Assembly: GCA_963741985.1 (NCBI GenBank) | Contig: CAVUKD010000004.1 | Coordinates: 124,001 to 188,000, forward strand | DNA from: Cryomorpha sp963741985 | Lineage (GTDB): Bacteria; Bacteroidota; Bacteroidia; Flavobacteriales_D; Cryomorphaceae | Direction of reading: 5' to 3' | Length of the DNA stretch: 64,000 nt | Shown here: positions 35,538 to 43,253 of the stretch, one piece after another | How the letters are laid out: each line of letters starts with the position of its first letter | Position numbering within the stretch: the stretch's first letter is position 1 | The notes under the pieces: generated by a model | What the model was told of the DNA's origin: nothing | Database searches by the model: none | What the model saw: the letters and a program-made list of their open reading frames with translations, nothing else | Made by a program: the position numbers and the translations under genes

Positions 35538-36599
35538 TCACTTCAGCGGTTGCAGATTAAGCTCCAGCATCAGATTAATATGTTTGTACAGTACTGCTCC
35601 CATTGAGGTCATTCTCAGAAAACTTTTATTGTTATGATGTTCAGCCAATTCGCGCTTCAACATACCCAACCGGCGGGCATCCGTTACATGATCTTTGCGC
35701 ATAACTTTGAGCAAACGCTGCAGCTGATACCGACTCGCTCCTACCCTTCTGCGCATCAATGAGCGCTCCTCGTTTTGATACTGCTTGATACTATCGGCGC
35801 CCAATCGCTGGATAGCCAAATCCACAAATTCAAAATTTTCTTTAAAAAACTGCGGCAAATACACTTTCATTCGGCCTTCGTAACATTGCTGGTCGAAGTC
35901 GATGGCTCTGATACGATATTGCATCTGATCAAAATCGGGCGTCATATCTATTACAAAATTATAAGCACGCATATCTCCCAAAAGCCGCACAAAGCAACGT
36001 TGATTAAATTTTACGAACTCTTTGGTGAGTCGCACCAGATTTTGGCCTTCATCATCTATATAATTTTTTAAAAACTGATCACCCGGAATCCCGGAAATGT
36101 GCTGTTCCACAAGCGTATCTTCATTCACGAGATAAAAAACTTTATTAGGCGAAAGCATTTCTTCCAATTCGAGTCCATATACGCGGCTGGCATCGGCTTT
36201 TTTGATGTAGAAATAGTCATAATTATCGTTGAGTAGGTTCCGAATCTTAATCCGGAAAGGATTAGAATTTCCAAAAAGGCAATAATCCACACTTTCCACT
36301 TTCAGGTGCTCCATAACTGTATGTTCGAGATCGGCAGTTAGATAGACATATATTCGAAGCAAGTTGTCGTTGATCTCTTCCTGCTCTGTTCGGGAATACA
36401 TGACCGTACGCCAAAGTGTATCCCGGCCCTCGCTATCGAGTACCGGAAAAGAAGCCTCCCACCTTAGGAGATCTTCATACGTAATACCAAAGTGAAAATA
36501 CCGCTGATACCGAGCCAGATAAATCACAAATTCCTTAGAAATTGGAAATGAAGGTTTCTTTTTGGAAATAATATTTTCGAATTCGCGGTGTAAGTCCAT
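35538..36599 (-). CDS. uncharacterised protein with kinase-like motifs
   Basis: This is a 353-residue cytosolic protein from the ATG at 36599; a TTG at 36623 is possible but unlikely. No named family is recognised. It carries motifs placed in the order of a protein-kinase/aminoglycoside-kinase fold: YFYIKKAD (Lys133 or Lys134), an EQHISG stretch near 165, GDMRAYNFVID (Asp209 and Asn213, like GDxxxxN of the catalytic loop), and AIDFDQ (Asp234, like the DFG metal site). The C-terminal third is helical and basic. I infer a divergent phosphotransferase; it could instead be an inactive pseudokinase. The gene stands alone. Confidence 0.75.
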   Translation of the reverse strand: MDLHREFENIISKKKPSFPISKEFVIYLARYQRYFHFGITYEDLLRWEASFPVLDSEGRDTLWRTVMYSRTEQEEINDNLLRIYVYLTADLEHTVMEHLKVESVDYCLFGNSNPFRIKIRNLLNDNYDYFYIKKADASRVYGLELEEMLSPNKVFYLVNEDTLVEQHISGIPGDQFLKNYIDDEGQNLVRLTKEFVKFNQRCFVRLLGDMRAYNFVIDMTPDFDQMQYRIRAIDFDQQCYEGRMKVYLPQFFKENFEFVDLAIQRLGADSIKQYQNEERSLMRRRVGASRYQLQRLLKVMRKDHVTDARRLGMLKRELAEHHNNKSFLRMTSMGAVLYKHINLMLELNLQPLK

Positions 36600-37080
36600 G
36601 CCGTGCAGTAAGATTTTCGGCAAGATAAGATGTTCTATTGGGTTTGTAAAATCGAATTACCGGGTCAGTTTGATGAGTCCTTCCTCGCAGAGAATATACA
36701 TTTCGGGCACGAAGCCCATTTTATCCATCAAAAGTGTTGTTCCAATCAAGAATTGAAACCAACCAATGGCTAATTGAGCTATGCTAAAGAATAAATTGAG
36801 AGGTCCAGCCCTTACCAATCCAATTTTTGACAAACAGAAACAGATACTTTTGTCGACGATTGGGACGAATAATTCCAGAAATTAAAAGAAACAATTTGGG
36901 ACCAAAAAAAGAATGATCACGCTTCAAAATTTTGTCTAAATACCTCATTATGAAGCAAAGTAACCAACATTTCAATGTTGAATACTTTCCAACACGATTT
37001 TTTTAAACTCCGACTAATCTTTGGATATTCGGCCAAATTTAAATGTTCACTTCAAACAACCTAATTAAAAACAAACAGGT
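36600..37080. other. intergenic region, possible membrane-protein-like frame
   Basis: No firm gene was found. On the minus strand a frame of about 70 codons ending in the TAA at about 36660 reads as a hydrophobic segment followed by MDKMGFVPEMYILCEEG, but it lacks a convincing start. Another 63-codon frame at 36784-36975 looks random. The end nearest 37081 presumably holds the promoter of the barrel protein. Confidence 0.4.
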
Positions 37081-37749
37081 ATGAAAAAATTAGTAGTAAT
37101 TGCTGCAGCTGTGCTATTTGCAGGTTCAGTAGCCAACGCGCAAGACGTAATGAAACAAACAGGCGGAGAGCAGAACTTTGAGGTATTGTTCAAGCCACTC
37201 GGTGGATCACCCATTGGAATTAGCGGTATCAAATACAGAAAATTCACTTCAGCCACTTCAGCCATTCGTGCAACGGTATTTCTTGGCTTTGGTTCATCTT
37301 CTGAGATTTCAGGTCAAGATTCTAACAATAACGACCTAAAATCGACCATGAGCAATTTTGATATTTCAATTGCGCCCGGTTTTGAGCAGCATTTCGTCGG
37401 TACCGACCGTCTATCGCCTTATGTAGGTGGTGAAGCCATCGTCGGATTTAGCACTGAAGGTACGAAAGATGAAGTGGAAGTGGGAACTGATATTAAAGAT
37501 GTCAAAAGTTCCATGGGTTCATTTAATATTGGTGTAAACGCCATTGCCGGTATGGATTTCTATTTTGCCGATAATATCTATCTTGGAGCTGAATTCGGGT
37601 TTGGTATTTTGTTTAACAAAGACCTTACGTCCAAACAAGACGTGATCGGTACAGATGGTGCTATAACCACTGCAGAAACTAAAGGTGGAAGTTCATTTAA
37701 TATCGGACCAAACGCGGTAGGTGCAATTCGTCTCGGATTCTTGTTCTAG
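37081..37749 (+). CDS. outer-membrane beta-barrel protein
   Basis: This 222-residue protein has a signal peptide (1-20, ending ANAQD). It then has alternating strands with Gly and aromatic residues and ends in AIRLGFLF, a usual barrel C-terminus ending in Phe. It is of the small 8-stranded OmpW/OMP_b-brl type. An upstream A-rich stretch (AACAAACAGGT) precedes the ATG. The next gene starts 46 bases later and may be cotranscribed. Confidence 0.85.
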   Translation: MKKLVVIAAAVLFAGSVANAQDVMKQTGGEQNFEVLFKPLGGSPIGISGIKYRKFTSATSAIRATVFLGFGSSSEISGQDSNNNDLKSTMSNFDISIAPGFEQHFVGTDRLSPYVGGEAIVGFSTEGTKDEVEVGTDIKDVKSSMGSFNIGVNAIAGMDFYFADNIYLGAEFGFGILFNKDLTSKQDVIGTDGAITTAETKGGSSFNIGPNAVGAIRLGFLF

Positions 37750-37795
37750 ATTCAACTGAATTTCGTATCTTTCGATCATTCAAAAGAACAAATCT

Positions 37796-38716
37796 ATGAC
37801 ACTATTGAAAAAAAACATCTACTACCTTTCTTCAACTTTACTGATTGCTCTGGCTTTGGTTTTCACCACATCGTGTACCAAAGATGAAGGCAATCCGTCG
37901 GGATCGGCTACCATTAATAAACAGTCAAAAACTGTGACCGATAAACCCACAAAGCTGGAGATGGAGAGACTGGCCAAAGAAATGCCGGCTCTCGCATGGT
38001 ACAATACTGCGATGAACAAAATTGTAACCTTCGATCCAAAGAAGAATTCGAAATCTTTCGATTTCTCAGATCCGAATCCAGGTTGGAATTTTAGTGACGC
38101 CAGTGAAACACAATGGGTGCCTTCCGAAAATGGTGGCGGCATCCTCTTTATCGGCTATGGTTCTTTTGGCTCCAATACGGGTTCAGGTACTGTGGTAGCG
38201 GGAAATACAGCGTTGAATATCAACTCAACCTTCTGTTTTTCGGCATCCGATGATGCCCTTGGTCTTGACCTTGTCGATCTCGGCAATCAACCCAATCTTG
38301 ACGGAATTTCCGGTGTAATTGGAATTTCCGGCGATTTTGAAGCTCTTGCAAATCAAGAAATAGATGACAACACCAATATCTTCGACTATTTCCATGGTCT
38401 CGCTTATTATGTCGTTTATGATAACGAAGCACACGGAAATTATAATATCCTCAACTGGTTTGACAATCTTGACTCTCAAGATATGGACAATCTCAGCGGA
38501 AAAGGATTTTCATGGGTGTATGGTTTCTCTGCTCAGGAGTGGTCTATTTATTTCTCCAAAAACGGTTCGCTGAATGTTTCCGGAGGTTCCATGAATTTTG
38601 ATGGAAATTACCTCGGTATTTCATTCAATTTCGAAAACCTGATGAATGGAGACGGAGATTTCTACGATTTCACTTATGAAGAACAAAGTGGATACGGTGA
38701 AATGGGCTGTAACTAA
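37796..38716 (+). CDS. lipoprotein of unknown function
   Basis: This is a 306-residue lipoprotein with a lipobox in FTTSC (Cys27) followed by TKDEGN. The body is rich in Asp, Asn, Gly and aromatic residues with repeated FDG, GNY and SGG motifs, suggesting a secreted beta-rich protein. I recognise no family. It lies between the barrel gene and a strong terminator, so the two genes probably form one operon. Confidence 0.82.
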   Translation: MTLLKKNIYYLSSTLLIALALVFTTSCTKDEGNPSGSATINKQSKTVTDKPTKLEMERLAKEMPALAWYNTAMNKIVTFDPKKNSKSFDFSDPNPGWNFSDASETQWVPSENGGGILFIGYGSFGSNTGSGTVVAGNTALNINSTFCFSASDDALGLDLVDLGNQPNLDGISGVIGISGDFEALANQEIDDNTNIFDYFHGLAYYVVYDNEAHGNYNILNWFDNLDSQDMDNLSGKGFSWVYGFSAQEWSIYFSKNGSLNVSGGSMNFDGNYLGISFNFENLMNGDGDFYDFTYEEQSGYGEMGCN

Positions 38717-38742
38717 TTGTTGAAATTCGAATACTTTATTAG

Positions 38743-38771
38743 AACCCTCGACTCTGGTCGGGGGTTTTTTT
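38743..38771 (+). terminator. Rho-independent terminator
   Basis: The stem AACCCTCGAC pairs with GTCGGGGGTT (one G-T pair), with a TCTG loop followed by seven T. It ends the barrel/lipoprotein operon and may also stop convergent transcription of the radical SAM gene. Confidence 0.88.
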
Positions 38772-39837
38772 ATTGAAATAAATCAAGCTGACCTCCTTTC
38801 TTCGGGCGGTGAAAGGCGGAATAGTCATATTCGAATTTGGAGGAATTCGGAAAGTTTTTTTCCCTGGCTATCCGCATGGTATTCCGCACCATTTCAGCGT
38901 AATTTCCTTCGCCGCGCATGCGTGTTTTAAAGCGGCTGTCGCCCAAATTTCCACCATGGGAATCGGCTATTTGATTCAGCACCTTGTCTGCCCTGTCGGG
39001 AAATGTATCACGTATCCAGCTTTCAAAAATAGCTCCAATGGCTCCATTGAGACGCACCATTGTATAGCCCACTTTACGTGCACCGGCATCAGCTGCTCTT
39101 TTTACCAGAGGGAGAATTTCGTGGCTGTTCAACCCCGGAATAATCGGTGCCATCATCACGCTTACAGGCACTCCGGCGTCCGCCAATTTCTCGACCGTAT
39201 CAAAGCGCTGCTTGATGGTGGCAGTGCGCGGTTCCATTTTGCGCCGCAGCGATTCATCAAGCGTGGTAATGGATAGCGCTACCGATACCAATCGCATCTT
39301 TGCCAATTCTGAAAGGATATCGATATCGCGCTGAATAAGTGCATTTTTGGTAATGATTCCCACAGGATTGCGGTATTCCAAAAAGACCTCGAGAAGGGAG
39401 CGGGTAATTTTCAATTTTCGCTCCGTCGGTTGATAGCAATCGGTATTTCCCGAAAGGGTAATCGCAGCCGGAGTCCAATTTTTATGATCAAATTTTTTGC
39501 GCAATAGAGCAACGGCATTCTGTTTTACGAGCACTTTTTGTTCAAAATCTACACCCGGAGAAAAGCCCCAATACTGGTGGGAATTGCGCGCGTAGCAATA
39601 CGTGCAGCCGTGCTCACAACCCTGATAAGGATTGATGGAAAAATCCATACCCACATCCGGACTTTCTACTTTATTGACGATCGTTTTTGGATAAACCGAA
39701 ATGAACTTTGTGCGCCCCTCTCCGGTATCATCCGGTAAGTCGATGCCCTCTTCATGCGCCCGTTCGTAAGAATATCGCTCAAATCGGTTGTGCGGATTTA
39801 CCTGCGCTCCTCTGCTCTTTAATTCGTTCTTTGGCAT
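38770..39837 (-). CDS. PA0069-family radical SAM protein (SplB-like)
   Basis: This 355-residue cytosolic enzyme has the radical SAM cluster motif CxxxCxxC at Cys74, Cys78 and Cys81 (GCEHGCTYCYAR). It is preceded by NPYQGCEHG, characteristic of the PA0069/SplB-related group. The expected VPVSVMMAPIIPGLN region lies in the middle. Members resemble spore photoproduct lyase, but their reaction is unknown. The gene is isolated; its 3' end touches the terminator of the opposing operon. Confidence 0.93.
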   Translation of the reverse strand: MPKNELKSRGAQVNPHNRFERYSYERAHEEGIDLPDDTGEGRTKFISVYPKTIVNKVESPDVGMDFSINPYQGCEHGCTYCYARNSHQYWGFSPGVDFEQKVLVKQNAVALLRKKFDHKNWTPAAITLSGNTDCYQPTERKLKITRSLLEVFLEYRNPVGIITKNALIQRDIDILSELAKMRLVSVALSITTLDESLRRKMEPRTATIKQRFDTVEKLADAGVPVSVMMAPIIPGLNSHEILPLVKRAADAGARKVGYTMVRLNGAIGAIFESWIRDTFPDRADKVLNQIADSHGGNLGDSRFKTRMRGEGNYAEMVRNTMRIAREKNFPNSSKFEYDYSAFHRPKKGGQLDLFQ

Positions 39838-40200
39838 GATGTAAAATTACGAATAAGTGGGCAGAGATGCATCATATCGAATGGGTTCTTAGGGTGAGAT
39901 TAGCGCCTTCTTTCAGGTTATAATGCTTGAACGCTTCGGATATAACCTTTATCAAAAAGAAAATCCGAAATACTTTCATTTCGGATTTTCATTGCTTTGA
40001 AGCAGAAAAACTATCGGAACCTTCATGAGTGTGAAACTATGAAAGATAGAGACAGGCTCCTCCTATGACCTATAAGCTATCCCAAGTTTTTGAGAGATCA
40101 AAAGGAAGTTTCGGCTCATAAACGCGAAAAGCTTAGCTATCCTTCCAGCGTCGTAAACTTTCTCCTATTAACGACCATGGCCTCACAATGCCTAGTCACT
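39838..40200. other. intergenic region with a perfect 13-bp hairpin
   Basis: No gene was found in any frame. The only structure is the inverted repeat at 39959-39990, listed separately. Confidence 0.5.
39959..39990 (-). terminator. 13-bp perfect hairpin, likely terminator
   Basis: GAAAATCCGAAAT pairs perfectly with ATTTCGGATTTTC across a 6-base loop. On the minus strand it is followed by CTTTTTGAT, so it could terminate a minus-strand transcript, perhaps that of the hypothetical gene ending at 40201. Confidence 0.55.
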
Positions 40201-40695
40201 TTATTCCGTCTCCTTCTGAGTTTTATGAAACAATGTTTTGAATGGTCTTTGGATTATATCCATGAGCAGTATTGCTAATTTTGGAAACATAAAGTGTAAA
40301 TTTATTCCCTTCCACCGAGCGGTTGTATAAAACCTGATTTTCAGTAATACGCTCTTACCAGCATTTATAGTAAGCTTACAATCTCGTTCGGCTGCTGAAC
40401 CACCCTCCAAGCCGGCATTGCCGAGCTGAATCACTTTTTTCACTAAAGGCCGCAGACCTTCTTTTACACATGTTTGGATAATGACCAGTTCCCTTGAATT
40501 ATAGTTGTCAGAAATCCCACTTTGTATCTTATCGAGTAGATCAACTTTGGCAACCAATGAGAAAGGACTGGGTTTTTTAAAAATTCGCATGGGTCTACCT
40601 TCCTGTGAAATTTCAATTTCACGGATGGCTACGATTCTATTGATTAAAAATCGTTCAATTACTTTTAATTCACTTTCGCTAAACTCTATGATCAT
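40201..40695 (-). CDS. hypothetical protein
   Basis: This is a 164-residue product starting MIIEFSESELKVIERFL. It is mostly helical and charged, with no signal peptide, transmembrane segment or known motif. The last third, after about residue 125, looks less protein-like, so the true gene may be shorter or the end altered by a frameshift. A hairpin 210 bases downstream could be its terminator. It is moderately supported as coding only. Confidence 0.45.
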   Translation of the reverse strand: MIIEFSESELKVIERFLINRIVAIREIEISQEGRPMRIFKKPSPFSLVAKVDLLDKIQSGISDNYNSRELVIIQTCVKEGLRPLVKKVIQLGNAGLEGGSAAERDCKLTINAGKSVLLKIRFYTTARWKGINLHFMFPKLAILLMDIIQRPFKTLFHKTQKETE

Positions 40696-40872
40696 CCTAT
40701 ATGCTTTCGTGCGTGCAGCTATTGGATGACTACCTCTTGACTGCTAATAAAACATATTTGGTACCGGGTATGTTTAGATATGTGCATTAAAATACTGATT
40801 TTATTGCTTTTCGGGGAGAAATTGATAAATGATTTAGCTGTAGAATGAGTTATCACATCGCAGGGCCAGCAG

Positions 40873-42120
40873 CTATTCTTTAAAAGCCGACATCCGCTGT
40901 GAGACAGCCAAACTCAATAACACAAAAACGGTAAAAAGAAAGAATCCAATCCGCAGGCTCGACTGATTAGTAGTGAGAACATCCGCATTTTTAGCAATGT
41001 TGCCAAGTTGGTTCAGCTGCTCTGATATGATTCCCGAAAAACCGATATAGCTCATGAATATGGCGACAACCATTACATCGGCCATAGACCATTTGCCCGT
41101 TTTGAAAATGAGAAAGCGAAGGAATTTAGAACGTCGTTGGTTCGGTCGCAACAAGAAAACAAGCGACGAAGCGAGCTTGCTGAAAGGGAACAAAACGCTA
41201 AAGACGAGCACCAGAAAACCCACTGCCAGCATATCAACTTTACCTTGTTCAATCATTAGCGATACCACTTCCAGAATGCTTTTGCTTTTGAAAAAAATAA
41301 CCTGATCGGTAAAACTGACCGGCTCCCCAATCAACTGAAAGCGAATTTCGGCAATGCGGGCATCAATCTCTATCATCGGCAGTAAAATACCGAGAATAAG
41401 TGGCACGAAAGCAATGACAATTGATATGGCAAGTTGAGATGGCGGTATATTTTTTACCAAAAGCAAAGCGCCGAAAAGTATAAGCAAGCCTGTGAAAACG
41501 ATCCATGCATAGGGAACCTTCTGATTTTCGAGTTCTTCCATTCTGCTTTTAATAGCAACTTTTGCAGCAGCGGCCGAATTTGCCTCATACTTTGCAATAA
41601 TCTGATCACGAGGCGTATAATCGGTTTCCGCAAACGTATTATCGGCGTAATCGTTTATTTGAATAAGGATGTATTTGCGCAATGCTTCCCGGTTGTTGGG
41701 GTCGTCGATAAAGCGCATAATCTGATCTGTAAACTCAGGAATATTGCGCTTCATGTTTCCAAAAATATCGAGAAACCTCGCTCCGGCATTTTTAAAATAC
41801 CCCTTGATACTTCCCTCATTTTCAAGCTTGTAGTTTTCTTCAAGACCGGAAATAATTTGGGTAAGCAGATTGGAAATTTTCTTGCGCATCTCTCCGCGGT
41901 TGGCGTCAGTAAGTTCAAGTTCCTCAACTTTATTACTTACTACCCTCGCCACTATTACCTTCCACTCATCAATATTAAAGAGACCGTATTTTACCTTGCT
42001 CAGTTCAATGAGGTTCTCATTTGCGTCACGCCGCAACGACTCACAGTGATATACTTTTATAGCAGCACCGATTGTTGTGACCAATAATCCAATAAGAAAG
42101 AAGGTTCTGAATTTTTGCAT
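40873..42120 (-). CDS. membrane protein with PqiA-like domain
   Basis: This 415-residue protein starts with a signal/anchor helix (7-24). A long helical extracytoplasmic region (about 25-200) follows, then several transmembrane helices. The C-terminal part includes GKWSMADVMVVAIFMSYIG, which matches the conserved stretch of paraquat-inducible protein A. PqiA proteins are inner-membrane partners in MCE lipid-transport or stress systems, but no MCE-domain gene is next to it here. The N-terminal domain is unfamiliar. The exact role is unknown. Confidence 0.8.
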   Translation of the reverse strand: MQKFRTFFLIGLLVTTIGAAIKVYHCESLRRDANENLIELSKVKYGLFNIDEWKVIVARVVSNKVEELELTDANRGEMRKKISNLLTQIISGLEENYKLENEGSIKGYFKNAGARFLDIFGNMKRNIPEFTDQIMRFIDDPNNREALRKYILIQINDYADNTFAETDYTPRDQIIAKYEANSAAAAKVAIKSRMEELENQKVPYAWIVFTGLLILFGALLLVKNIPPSQLAISIVIAFVPLILGILLPMIEIDARIAEIRFQLIGEPVSFTDQVIFFKSKSILEVVSLMIEQGKVDMLAVGFLVLVFSVLFPFSKLASSLVFLLRPNQRRSKFLRFLIFKTGKWSMADVMVVAIFMSYIGFSGIISEQLNQLGNIAKNADVLTTNQSSLRIGFFLFTVFVLLSLAVSQRMSAFKE

Positions 42121-42152
42121 GAAGTGCTTTCGCTAAAAAGATGTATTGGATC

Positions 42153-42160
42153 CAAATTTA
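42153..42160 (-). promoter_or_regulatory. -7 box for the PqiA-like gene
   Basis: On the minus strand TAAATTTG matches TAnnTTTG. It lies 32 bases before the ATG. Confidence 0.55.
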
Positions 42161-42363
42161 CAATTTCTTATTTCGCCACGACCCGGTTTAGGATATGGAT
42201 TACGCCACAAGGGTAGAGAGTTAAAGGCGGATTTAATGGTTCCCATCCTTCAATATTACCGTTTATAAAGAAATGCTTCCGCACACTGAATTTTTCAGTC
42301 GAGAAGTAACAATATGGGGCGGAACTTAGTCTTACAATCAACAAACCAAATAAACTAAATATC

Positions 42364-42954
42364 ATGTTACAAATCACAAAAAAGATCGTTCTGGGGTTGA
42401 GCTTATGCGTAGCTGCCCCCTTATTTTCCAACGCAATGAATACCGATATGATCGAAACCATTAATCAGCCGGAAGCATTAAGAACCGCTTCGGACCACAT
42501 TAACAATGAAATCGATAAAATATTGAAGTATTCTGAAAAACTAAAAACAGCGAATCCTTCACGACGGGAAATTCTGGAAAGCAAAATTGGTGAATGTCAG
42601 CAGAAGATTCGCAATCTGAATTTAAGCATTACGGAAAACAATGCTCTGAACAATCGAACCATTAAGCAATACGCTTTCAATGTAGAGGAAAACTCGCTCG
42701 AACTATGCAACTTTGCTGTAAAGCGTACCGACTCCTATGCAAATTTTGAGCTTTCGTTAAAAGCCGACAAGACAGGCGATGCGCAAATTGATATTGTCAG
42801 TCCTGGCGGAGAATTGCTCAAGAGCTTTGCTTTTGCAGATTTTGACGGAAGTCTAAGCCGTGTAATCGAGCTGAGTGCAGAAAAAGGCATGATCTACTTT
42901 GTGCACATGCGCATCGGGAATACGGAAACGACAAAAAAAGTCCGCTTTAGTTAA
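42364..42954 (+). CDS. secreted protein of unknown function
   Basis: This is a 196-residue product with a signal peptide ending near residue 24 (LFSNAMN). A helical region follows (about 30-85, Lys/Glu-rich, probably coiled coil), then a beta-rich C-terminal domain of about 95 residues that resembles a prepeptidase-type or sorting-like beta-sandwich (AQIDIVSPGGELLKSF). The T9SS sorting motifs are not convincing. A strong terminator follows 22 bases after the stop. Confidence 0.78.
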   Translation: MLQITKKIVLGLSLCVAAPLFSNAMNTDMIETINQPEALRTASDHINNEIDKILKYSEKLKTANPSRREILESKIGECQQKIRNLNLSITENNALNNRTIKQYAFNVEENSLELCNFAVKRTDSYANFELSLKADKTGDAQIDIVSPGGELLKSFAFADFDGSLSRVIELSAEKGMIYFVHMRIGNTETTKKVRFS

Positions 42955-42975
42955 AATGCGGTTTCTTAAAATCTG

Positions 42976-43011
42976 AAAGCAGAACTCTCCAAACAGGGTT
43001 CTGCTTTTTTT
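42976..43011 (+). terminator. Rho-independent terminator
   Basis: AAAGCAGAAC pairs with GTTCTGCTTT, then a run of T follows. It lies just past the secreted protein gene. Confidence 0.88.
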
Positions 43012-43253
43012 ATGATTACTTTCTGATCAGCGTCAAGCCAATATTTCCAGTAGGCAAAAACATGAACTGCATTAATTTTCACGAATTATGAAAATGTCAA
43101 CAAGAAGAGATTAGTAGAATAGGATAACCTCCATACCGACCGATTAAAAACAATAAGGCATCAAAGCTGGTTTAGAATAGTGGCACAGGGCGCAAAGTAT
43201 GTTCGCTATAATATGTACCTTACGACTTTCAAAAAAACCTAAAATACCATCCC

